Assembly: GCA_937879875.1 (NCBI GenBank)
Contig: CALFMN010000160.1
Location: 1-10,308, forward strand
Direction of reading: 5' to 3'
Source: an uncultured Chloroflexota bacterium
Lineage (GTDB): Bacteria > Chloroflexota > Dehalococcoidia > CAUJGQ01
Length of the DNA: 10,308 nt
Made by a program: the position numbers and the translations under genes
Notes under the pieces: model-generated
The model's input: only the letters and a program-made list of their open reading frames with translations
What the model was told of the DNA's origin: nothing
Database searches by the model: none
Part shown: one piece after another, positions 1-6,159 of the stretch
How the letters are laid out: each line of letters starts with the position of its first letter
Position numbering within the stretch: position 1 is the stretch's first letter

Positions 1-50
1 GGCCTCACGACCAGCCACGGAACGATGGTTCGAACATTTTTCAGACACGC

Positions 51-76
51 TCTAGCAGGGTGCTGAAGAAGCGGGC
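51..76 (+). repeat. Left terminal inverted repeat of the IS5-like element
   Basis: It reads TCTAGCAGG, two variable bases, GCTGAA, then an A/G-rich run into CGGGC. It matches the right end in reverse complement with a few substitutions and a one-base indel. CTAG lies at 52-55. Confidence 0.7.
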
Positions 77-710
77 GTTAGGCTGACCGTTCGGCGCAGG
101 GCAGCGGCGTGCGCAGGCCGGCGGCGTGTCGTGCGGGTGCTTCGCGGCGGCGCTGCCGCTCGCCTGGCCGCCCGCGGCGGACGCGCGCCCAAGCGCTGGC
201 CCGCAGGCGGGTGGCGGCTCCGGCCGCTTCACCATGCGCACCAGGGTGGAAGCCGCCGCTCGCCGCCGGCGGTGCCCCGTCGTCGCCGTCCGGGGGCGGC
301 GTCCTGGGCTGGACGCTCGTGAGCGAGGCCCATGCCTCCAGGCGCGTGCCGTCCACGGTGACATGGTCGGCGGAGAGCAGCTGCCGGCGCCTGGCCTCGG
401 CCAGCACGGCGGCGAAGCATTCGTGCACGACGCGCTGCTCCAGCAGGCCGGCCCGCTGCCTGCGAAGCTGCTGGCGTCCCAGGCCGGGTCGCTGATGTTG
501 AGGTCCAGGAACCACGGAAGAGCAAGGTCGTCCTGCAGCCGCTCACAGACCTGGCGCGCACTGCGCACGGAGTCGCGGGCGATCAGCAGCACGCCTTTGC
601 GCAGATGTTCGGGCGGAATCGCGGGCCGCTCGCCGCCGTGGACTCCTTCCAGTCTGCGGTGGCCATCGCCCACCGTCGATCCCTGCCCGACTTTTTCAGC
701 GGCCTGCTAG
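52..710 (-). mobile_element. Internally deleted IS5-like insertion sequence
   Basis: Both ends carry related inverted repeats that begin in CTAG: TCTAGCAGG..GCTGAA at the left (51 onward) and the same sequence reading inward from 711 on the right. CTAG fits the four-base YTAR target duplications known for the IS5 group. Between the ends lie pieces of an IS5-type transposase on the minus strand. At about 650 bp the element is well short of a full IS of this type, and most of the DDE catalytic core is gone, so it cannot transpose by itself. It might still be moved by a related transposase supplied from elsewhere. It sits exactly at the stop codon of the neighbouring hydrolase gene. Confidence 0.72.
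78..673 (-). pseudogene. Frameshifted, deleted IS5-family transposase remnant
   Basis: One minus-strand frame reads IPPEHLRKGVLL..RSARQVCERL..LPWFLDLNISDPAWDASSF, the N-terminal DUF772-like region of IS5-type transposases. Near position 460 homology jumps to a second frame reading RAGLLEQ..ECFAAVLAEARRRQLLS, then VTVDGTRLEAWASL, which carries the first catalytic Asp (VDGT). A C-terminal scrap (LVRM..RFFSTLLE) is back in the first frame. The residues normally before IPPE and nearly all the sequence between the first Asp and the C-terminus are missing, so the remaining DDE residues are absent. The long open frames across this region are a by-product of high GC and are not intact proteins. The assignment to an IS5-like group comes from remembered family patterns; the exact subgroup is uncertain. 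Confidence 0.75.
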
Positions 711-711
711 A
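685..711 (-). repeat. Right terminal inverted repeat of the IS5-like element
   Basis: On the minus strand it reads TCTAGCAGGCCGCTGAA and continues through an A-run into GTCGGGC, matching the left end. CTAG lies at 707-710 and its TAG is the stop codon of the adjacent hydrolase. Confidence 0.7.
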
Positions 712-1390
712 GATACTCCGGCGCTGATTCGTACTGCCCGGTGTCCCCTTCGCCGGCGGCCAGCAGGCGGGCGAGACGGCGGTAGACCGAGGCGTTGACG
801 GCCAGGCCGCTGTGGCTGCCGCGCACGGTCAGGTTCTGCGCGTGCGGATCGCGCGCCACGGCGGCGGGAGCGCGCACGATGCGGTCGTCCGCGCTGGCGA
901 TGGCGCTGACACGGACCGTCTCCGGCAGCGGGCGGCTCGTGACGATCGGCGAGCCGAGCGTGATCACGTGACGCACAGCGTCTGGATGACGGCGGGCGAT
1001 GGCACGAGCCTGTGCGCCGCCCATGCTGTGGCCGATGATACTGACACGGCGACCGCTGCGGCGGTATGCGGCTTCGACCCGCTCGCCCAGCTCGGCGATC
1101 AGTTGCTCGGAGAGGCCGGGGTTGCGGCTGATGCCGGAGCGCAGCGTCGTGTAGCCCACTCGGCGCAGCCAGCCGCGCAACGGCCGCAGGTAGGCGTCGT
1201 CGGCGCCCAGCCCCGGCAACACCAACACGGCGTGACCGTCGCCGCGCGGCACGCCCCAACCCCAATACACCGGCTCGCGCAGCAGCCGGGCGAACTCAAA
1301 CGCCGGTTGCAGCAGGCCGCCGGGCTGGCCCGGAAATGCGCCGCGTGCGCCGGGGAACCCTCCCGGCCGTGTCGCCCTCGTCCAGATCAT
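707..1390 (-). CDS. Alpha/beta hydrolase (lipase/PGAP1-like esterase)
   Basis: This 227-residue protein has an alpha/beta-hydrolase fold. A strand and oxyanion-hole turn (AVLVLPGLGADD) come first, then the nucleophile elbow GHSMGG (Ser122), an acidic residue in ASADDRIV (Asp168 or Asp169) and a late His in GSHSGL (His193). The catalytic triad is therefore complete. The GLG turn and the SIIGHSMGG context resemble lipase/esterase and PGAP1-like hydrolases; the substrate cannot be read from sequence. No signal peptide or membrane segment is seen, so it is probably cytoplasmic. The start at 1390 is chosen because GGAAGGAG lies six bases upstream; an in-frame ATG at 1411 lies before that ribosome site and is less likely. 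The stop codon TAG belongs to the CTAG target of the adjacent IS, and the C-terminus appears unharmed. Confidence 0.85.
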   Translation of the reverse strand: MIWTRATRPGGFPGARGAFPGQPGGLLQPAFEFARLLREPVYWGWGVPRGDGHAVLVLPGLGADDAYLRPLRGWLRRVGYTTLRSGISRNPGLSEQLIAELGERVEAAYRRSGRRVSIIGHSMGGAQARAIARRHPDAVRHVITLGSPIVTSRPLPETVRVSAIASADDRIVRAPAAVARDPHAQNLTVRGSHSGLAVNASVYRRLARLLAAGEGDTGQYESAPEYL

Positions 1391-1785
1391 CAGACACTCC
1401 TTCCCTATCATCGGCGGGCGGTCTTCTGGCCTCGTTCATGTCTGGCCGTTCCGGCCGCGCTGTGGGTAGGATGCGCAACCGGCAGCGCCGCCTTCGTCCG
1501 CACTGTGGGGGGAAGTTGCCCGGCCAGATGGGCAGTAGCCGGACCGGCAGGGCTGACCAACCCGACGGAATGCCTGCCGCGATTGCGGGCCCGTGCTGGT
1601 GCGCGATCCACTGTGCGTCACGGTAACGAGGCAGTAACGGTTGCGAATCCGGGCGACCAATGGAGCAATACGCCATAGACAACGGTGAGCACGACCGCCA
1701 TTATGTGGCTGATTCAGGGCGCGCCAACGACCGCATCGGCCGCCAACACCACGGCCGCGAACACCAAACGGATGGCACGGGGCAC
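1391..1785. other. Intergenic stretch without a convincing gene
   Basis: This is the spacer between the divergent hydrolase and the exported-protein cassette. Open frames occur on both strands but show no recognisable family and no good ribosome site. On the minus strand one frame encodes two hydrophobic stretches, IRLVFAAVVLAADAVVGA and IMAVVLTVVYGVLLHW, separated by an in-frame TGA at 1714-1716. This could be the relic of a two-helix membrane protein or chance. Promoters for the flanking divergent genes are expected here, but none stands out by eye. Confidence 0.4.
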
Positions 1786-1860
1786 ATGAAGATGCCATCG
1801 CTTCAGATGCAGCGGTTCTCGCGCCGGCATCATAGGTAGGCGCTGGCGAGCGCTCCGCTC

Positions 1861-2940
1861 ATGCTTGCCCTTCTTGCATGGCTGCTCCTGACTCATACGC
1901 CCACCCGATCGGTCGATGCGGCCACGCTCCAGGCCGGCGGCCAGTGGCCGGGCGCCACGGTCAGTCTGTACATGGAGAGCGTTGATCTCGGTGTCTCGAC
2001 GTTCTACGGCAGCATGGCTCCGCATCTCCTCTCTCGATACAGCCTCATCGTCCTGGACTACGGGCAACCCTGGTTCAACGCTGACACCGAAGAGCATGGA
2101 GTCAATTACTTTGACAGGGATGCCACGTTCGCTTCGGACGACGCGGTTGAAACGAGTGCCGAGAACTTCATCGCCGCGTATATCAACAACGCTCCATCTG
2201 GGCAGGGTCCGGCTACATTCGGAATAGGCTTGAACAATTTCGCTTCATCCGATCCGCAGAGCGACATCACGGAGTCACATGGCCTGCTCTGGTCGCAGAT
2301 GGTCGTTCGTATTAACCAGTGGATCCAGTCGCAAGGATATCAAGGCAGTTGGGATGCAACCGGCGCTGTCGACTTTGAAGTCGATTACGCCCATGTGATC
2401 CCAACGCGTGCATGGGTAACCGGGTACAACGAGGCCTCCAGTATCCTGCCCTACTACTATATCGGGGACTGCGCCGGCTGCCCGCTCGCCGACAGAGACG
2501 TACAAGACTGTCCACCGCCAACGGGTGGATACTGTGACGTTGCCAACGCCGGCATTAACAACGACTGGTCTGTCGAAGATGTGTACTACCTTTCACACGG
2601 TAGACTTGGTTCTGGAGCAGGCGCTTTTGCTGTGCCGCAAATCTATACCGACGCAACGGCTCAGGAGTGGGAGTATATTTATCTATACGGCCAGTCGAAT
2701 CCGCCGCCGGTCGGCGGATCCTTCCTCATGTGGGGTATTCTGAATAATTCTGTATCCAAGTATCAGCAAATGGAGACCATCCTGTACACACCGCGCGAAG
2801 GCTGGGATGCGATGCTCGGCGCAATGCGAGGCCCTCAACCCTATACAGTCTTCACGCACCAGAGCTTCGATCCCTGGTACTCCACCGATATCGCGTACGA
2901 GCAATCGGACTGGCTGAACTTTCCGACGTGCTTTGCCTGA
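1861..2940 (+). CDS. Exported hypothetical protein, TIM-barrel/glycosidase-like
   Basis: I do not recognise a named family. From the first ATG after an in-frame stop the product is 359 residues. Residues 2-10 are hydrophobic and the cleavage region follows (about THTPTRSVDA). The mature part alternates beta strands and helices in a way that suggests a TIM barrel: LIVLDYGQPWF (62-72), FGIGLNNF (120-127), AVDFEVDY (169-176, acidic), LPYYYIGD (196-203), AFAVPQIYT (255-263) and WEYIYLYG. Five cysteines (204, 207, 217, 225 and one near the C-terminus) fit an extracytoplasmic protein. A glycoside-hydrolase-like role is inference only. The ATG at 1861 has no ribosome site and gives a signal peptide without basic residues. 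The missing basic part, MQRFSRRHHR, lies in the same frame just upstream, cut off by a TAG at 1837. The gene is less GC-rich than its neighbours. Its partner follows 15 bp downstream. Confidence 0.7.
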   Translation: MLALLAWLLLTHTPTRSVDAATLQAGGQWPGATVSLYMESVDLGVSTFYGSMAPHLLSRYSLIVLDYGQPWFNADTEEHGVNYFDRDATFASDDAVETSAENFIAAYINNAPSGQGPATFGIGLNNFASSDPQSDITESHGLLWSQMVVRINQWIQSQGYQGSWDATGAVDFEVDYAHVIPTRAWVTGYNEASSILPYYYIGDCAGCPLADRDVQDCPPPTGGYCDVANAGINNDWSVEDVYYLSHGRLGSGAGAFAVPQIYTDATAQEWEYIYLYGQSNPPPVGGSFLMWGILNNSVSKYQQMETILYTPREGWDAMLGAMRGPQPYTVFTHQSFDPWYSTDIAYEQSDWLNFPTCFA

Positions 2941-2944
2941 ACGT

Positions 2945-2950
2945 GGGAGG
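2945..2950 (+). promoter_or_regulatory. Ribosome binding site of the second exported protein
   Basis: GGGAGG lies five bases before the ATG at 2956 and just after the stop codon of the upstream gene. It fixes the start and supports coupled expression of the two genes. Confidence 0.6.
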
Positions 2951-2955
2951 GCATC

Positions 2956-3695
2956 ATGGCCGAAGGAACGCCTCACAGCCGGAGAGCGCGCCGCGGCCTG
3001 CTGGGGCTGGCGGCGCTCTTCGCGGTTGCGCTCGTGGCCGCCGTCACGGCGAGGGCCGTTGGCTCCTCTGCTCAGTCGCCCACGCCCGCGGCAGGGGGGC
3101 GCAGCGCCGCGGCGCTTGCCTCTCCTTCGCCGGCGGCGCTGACCCCCGAGCAGATCACCTGTTTGAAGCAGTGGGGGTTTGATCGGGTGATCAACCAGGT
3201 TTCGCCGTTTGACCGCGAGAAGATCCTGCGCATGATCGGCCCCTGCGTCGAGGGTGCCCATCTTCCTCAGCCGCACCGGGTGCGCGGGCGGTGGCGCCCA
3301 CCAGCGCCGTCCGCGCCACGCCAAGCATTGCGCTGCCGCATCGCGCGGCCGGAAACGGCACGATTGTGGAGACGCGTCAGGCTAAGGTCTCGCCGACAGA
3401 GTTCCTCGGCCAGAACCGGTGGGTTGAGCAGGTCGGCAATGCCGGCATCGCGGTCTACGCCGGCGCCAGCCGGTCCGACCCAACGCAGGGCGTGGTGGTC
3501 GTGAGCGTGGAGGGCAAGGATCCGCTCACGCGGCCGCCCGCGGGCCTCGTCGGCGGTACATACCCCACGCCGACCAGGGCCGGCGCCGTGCACGTCGTCG
3601 ATGCGACCGGCGAACGGCTCACGCTGGCCGCCGCAAACGGGGCGACCTTTATCTTCGATGTCCCCTCACGCAGCTACGTGGCCGCGGCGCACTGA
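2956..3695 (+). pseudogene. Frameshifted secreted or anchored hypothetical protein
   Basis: The first frame starts at a good ribosome site and encodes a basic N-terminus (HSRRARR) and a membrane or signal segment (GLLGLAALFAVALVAAV). A proline/serine/alanine linker and a short helical region follow (LTPEQITCLKQWGF..FDREKILRMIGPCVEG). Near 3250-3262 meaningful sequence shifts by one base into the frame ending at 3695. That frame continues as a low-complexity linker and then a compact C-terminal domain with many beta strands: IAVYAGA, DPTQGVVVVSVEG, GTYPTPTRAGAVHVVDA, LTLAAANGATFIFDV. Rejoined, the protein would be about 246 residues. The C-terminal pattern looks like a domain of unknown function that I associate with Chloroflexota proteins, from memory only. 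The break may be a true mutation or a sequencing error. The alternative, two separate genes with a GTG start at 3291, is less likely because no ribosome site is visible there. Confidence 0.7.
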
Positions 3696-3775
3696 TAGGC
3701 GGGTATGGAGATTCGGCCACGCATTGGCCTGCGCCATTGCCCCGGTCGATTCCGCCGAGCGAGGCTGCGCGGTTC

Positions 3776-3797
3776 CAGCCGCTGGCGCGAGCGGCTG
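3776..3797. terminator. GC-rich hairpin between convergent genes
   Basis: CAGCCGCT and AGCGGCTG form a perfect 8-bp stem around a GGCGCG loop. It lies between the exported-protein cassette and the convergent DUF5655 gene, a suitable place for a shared terminator. There is no clear T-tract on either side, so the call is weak. Confidence 0.3.
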
Positions 3798-3805
3798 CCA
3801 CCTCG

Positions 3806-4234
3806 CTACCCCGGCGCCGCGTTCAGATACGCCTCGGTCAGCCAGGCCCGCACGTCTCCGTCGACGTCCTCGGCATCCCGCAGATCGATGAAGTGCGCGA
3901 TGCGCTGCGATGATCCGGCCCGAACCGTGCGCCGCACCCGCGGATGGCTCAGCACGCGGGCCAGCAGCACGCAGAGCACCAGCCGCCCCCGTGCCGGCCG
4001 CAGTTCGGCAAACGTGCGCGACGCCTTGATCAGAATGCCGACAGACACCGCTTCGACATCGACGCCGTCAAGCTCCTGGAGATGGTTGGCGATGGCGTCG
4101 TAGACCCGGCGCAGCGCCGGCGGCCGGCCGGTGAAGTAGGCGTTCACCGAGAGCGCTGGCACGCAGGTATGCGGCCGGTTGGCCCGCCCGAACGGCCGCC
4201 GACAGCGAGGACAAACCCAGCGCGTGCCGCTCAT
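3806..4234 (-). CDS. DUF5655-type protein with N-terminal zinc ribbon
   Basis: This 142-residue protein begins with a putative metal knuckle, Cys8-x2-Cys11 and His22-x-Cys24 (CPRCRRPFGRANRPHTC). It continues with a DUF5655-like domain: a helical start (VNAYFTGRPPALRRVYDAI), then VDVEAVSVGILIKASRTFAEL, LVLCVLLARVLSHPRVRRT, and a C-terminal HFIDLRDAEDVDGDVRAWLTEAY. The function of DUF5655 proteins is not established. Two ATGs are adjacent at 4237 and 4234; the second is preferred because AGAGG then sits five bases upstream. A longer frame runs 143 residues further upstream, but that part is the antisense of the zeta-like gene and is not coding. It is divergent from that gene with a 33-bp gap, so promoters must overlap the coding ends. 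Confidence 0.75.
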   Translation of the reverse strand: MSGTRWVCPRCRRPFGRANRPHTCVPALSVNAYFTGRPPALRRVYDAIANHLQELDGVDVEAVSVGILIKASRTFAELRPARGRLVLCVLLARVLSHPRVRRTVRAGSSQRIAHFIDLRDAEDVDGDVRAWLTEAYLNAAPG

Positions 4235-4267
4235 CATCGCCTCTCGTACCCATCGCCTGCAGGCACG

Positions 4268-4948
4268 ATGGTACGCTGGAGGCGTGCCCGAGGCAGAGCG
4301 CCGCAGTGCGCCGCGTCGCGCCCGGCCGAGCAGCGTTGCCAGAGGTGCGAGATCGCTACGGACACACCGGCGGACATCCCGATCGTTATCGCGGGCCCGA
4401 ACGGCGCGGGCAAAACCACGACCTCCTGCAGCGTGCTGCAAGGGGCGTTGCAGGTCCACGAGTTCGTGAACGCGGACACGATCGCCGTGGGCCTGTCCGC
4501 ATTCCGCCCAGAGCAGGTGGCCATGGCGGCCGGACGCATCATGCTCGCGCGGCTGCAGACGCTCGCCGAGCAGCGCGCGAATTTCGCCTTCGAAACCACG
4601 CTTGCCAGCCGCAGCTTCGCGCCCTGGCTGCGGCAGCGACGGGCAGAAGGCTACCGCTTTCACCCGATCTTTCTATCGCTGCCCAGCGCGGAGCTAGCGC
4701 TGGCCCGTGTCCAGGAGCGGGTGCGGCGCGGCGGGCACGCCGTGCCGGAGGAGGTTGTGCGCCGCCGCTACGTCGGCGGCCTGCGCAACTTCTTCACGAT
4801 CTATCGTGATATCGCGGACGGGTGGCAGCTGTACGATAATAGTGATAGGCAACAGCGCAGACTGATTGCCGAGCGAAATGTGGGCGACCCTGTCGATACG
4901 ATCATTGATACGGCTGGCTGGAGTCGTCTACTGGAGCAGAGTCGATGA
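4268..4948 (+). CDS. Zeta-toxin-like P-loop kinase/ATPase (COG4185-like)
   Basis: The family signature begins at PIVIAGPNGAGKTT, a Walker A motif (GPNGAGKT, residues 43-50 from this start). It is followed by EFVNADTIAVGLSAFRPE, MAAGRIMLARL, the FETTLAS motif (108-114), and RVRRGGHAVPEEVVRRRY (151-168), which carries the conserved basic segment. NFFTIYRDIADGWQLYDNS is the typical late motif. Zeta toxins phosphorylate UDP-N-acetylglucosamine and block wall synthesis; whether this member does so is inference. The start is uncertain. The ATG at 4268 is the only usual in-frame start between the divergent gene and the Walker A strand, it has no good ribosome site, and it adds an unusual basic 30-residue leader (VRWRRARGR..). 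The stop codon overlaps the next gene by ATGA. The core domain looks intact. Confidence 0.8.
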   Translation: MVRWRRARGRAPQCAASRPAEQRCQRCEIATDTPADIPIVIAGPNGAGKTTTSCSVLQGALQVHEFVNADTIAVGLSAFRPEQVAMAAGRIMLARLQTLAEQRANFAFETTLASRSFAPWLRQRRAEGYRFHPIFLSLPSAELALARVQERVRRGGHAVPEEVVRRRYVGGLRNFFTIYRDIADGWQLYDNSDRQQRRLIAERNVGDPVDTIIDTAGWSRLLEQSR

Positions 4949-5157
4949 CCACCGAAACGAACCCGACAGCAGCAACGAACGATCCGAGCGCGCGGTTTCG
5001 GGATACCGCTCGTATCCTCGCGGCAATGGACGAGGCGGTGCGCGCCGCGATCCTCGACCACAAGCGCGCCGGCAACCCGATCGCCGTCTGGCGCGACGGG
5101 CAGGTGGTGTGGATCGCTCCGCAAGACATCCCGGTGGACGACGACCCCGGCGAATGA
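4945..5157 (+). CDS. Small partner of zeta-like kinase, candidate antitoxin
   Basis: This 70-residue protein starts inside the stop codon of the zeta-like gene (ATGA overlap), so translation is probably coupled. An acidic and polar N-terminus is followed by a helix (ARILAAMDEAVRAAILDHKRAG) and a short beta hairpin (NPIAVWRDGQVVWIAP), ending in an acidic tail (DDDPGE). It is not related by eye to the epsilon antitoxin. Small proteins ending in an 'IAVWRDGKVVWL'-like hairpin are remembered as neighbours of COG4185 ATPases, which supports a neutralising or regulatory role, but this is inference. The order kinase first, small protein second is the reverse of many toxin-antitoxin operons. Confidence 0.75.
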   Translation: MTTETNPTAATNDPSARFRDTARILAAMDEAVRAAILDHKRAGNPIAVWRDGQVVWIAPQDIPVDDDPGE

Positions 5158-5195
5158 ACGACGCGGCCGCTGGCAGATGCTTCCGGATCCGGGCC

Positions 5196-5225
5196 GGGCT
5201 TTGCGCGTGGCGGAAATCAAAGCCC
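5196..5225. terminator. Hairpin between the kinase pair and the convergent APH gene
   Basis: GGGCTTTG and CAAAGCCC form a perfect 8-bp stem with a 14-base loop, spanning the convergent gene ends at 5157 and 5217. It overlaps the last codons of the minus-strand gene. A real T-tract is lacking, so a terminator role is only plausible. Confidence 0.3.
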
Positions 5226-6146
5226 TGGGCTGATTAGCTCCCGTGCCGCGGCCAGCGCCGCGCGTAGCATCGCAAGCGCGCGGCCTTCGCCGAGATGGCC
5301 GATGGCATACGGCAGGTATTGCACGTTGATCTGCGCCGTGCCCGCGTGGAAGCCGGCGCGCAGTTCGTCCGCCGGCGGCATGGCGCTCGTGAGCGCCGCG
5401 CTGCGTTGCCAGCAGTCAAGCCACGCCGGATCGTCCATCGCCTTCACGCCGTTCACCAGATCGACCGCCGCGGGGCCGACGCGGGCGTTGCCCCAGTCGA
5501 ACAGATAGGTGCGGCCGTCTTCCGCGGAAGCGATCATGTTGCCGCCGTGGACGTCGCCGTGCAGCAGCGTTTGCGGCAGCGCCATGAGCGCCGCGGGCAC
5601 CTGCTCGGCACGCCGCAGCCGCTCGATGCCGTCTCGCAACTCGTGGCGGGCGGCGGCTTCCGCCGGCCACGGCGCCGCGGCCAGCGTGCGTTCGTTGAGA
5701 TCGAGCAGGTCTGCCCAGGAGGCGCCATCCAACCGCGGCAGAAAGGCCAGCTCGTCCAGCCGCGCCGCGAACCGCGTATGGAGTTGCGCCAGTGTCTCGC
5801 GCACGTCCTGGGGCAAGGTCAACTGGCCGGCGAGCCATCGCCCCGCGATGAACGGCAACAGCAGCCACGGCCCGTCCGCGTCCTCGCCTTCCGCGAGCAG
5901 CGGCAGCGCGTGCCCTTCTGCGAGCGGCCGCAGCAAGCGCATCACGCTGATTTCGCGCTGGAGTGCGTGCTTCAGGACGAAGCTGCGTGACCGCGGCGGC
6001 CCGGCTCCGGCGATGAATGTCGCGTCGAGCCGCGTGACACGGCGCGCTACCGCTCCGCCTTGCAACGGCGTCGACCGCACTTCGAGCAGGCGAACCGAGC
6101 CGCCGTACTCCGTGGCCAGCGCGGCGGCGATGGCGCGTTCCAGCAT
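5217..6146 (-). CDS. Aminoglycoside-phosphotransferase-fold kinase
   Basis: This 309-residue protein shows the APH/choline-kinase pattern. An N-lobe lysine in SFVLKHA (Lys59) is followed by Glu65, then the catalytic-loop motif HGDVHGGN (196-203, with Asp198 and Asn203) and the metal-binding FDWGNA (Asp217). Enzymes of this fold transfer phosphate from ATP to small hydroxylated molecules such as aminoglycosides, choline, homoserine or fructosamines. Nothing here identifies the substrate, and a resistance role should not be assumed. It follows Obg on the same strand with a 13-bp gap, so the two are probably co-transcribed. GAGG lies five bases before the ATG. No signal peptide or membrane segment is seen, so it is presumably cytoplasmic. 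Confidence 0.88.
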   Translation of the reverse strand: MLERAIAAALATEYGGSVRLLEVRSTPLQGGAVARRVTRLDATFIAGAGPPRSRSFVLKHALQREISVMRLLRPLAEGHALPLLAEGEDADGPWLLLPFIAGRWLAGQLTLPQDVRETLAQLHTRFAARLDELAFLPRLDGASWADLLDLNERTLAAAPWPAEAAARHELRDGIERLRRAEQVPAALMALPQTLLHGDVHGGNMIASAEDGRTYLFDWGNARVGPAAVDLVNGVKAMDDPAWLDCWQRSAALTSAMPPADELRAGFHAGTAQINVQYLPYAIGHLGEGRALAMLRAALAAARELISPGL

Positions 6147-6159
6147 CGCGGCCTCGCGC

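Noticed and set aside
1714..2097. A 127-codon minus-strand open frame
   Set aside because: Most of it is antisense to the exported-protein gene; only its last part has a hydrophobic character, which is noted separately.
4237..4663. Extension of the DUF5655 frame upstream to 4663
   Set aside because: This part is antisense to the conserved zeta-like kinase domain, and the family homology begins only at the ATG pair at 4234-4237.
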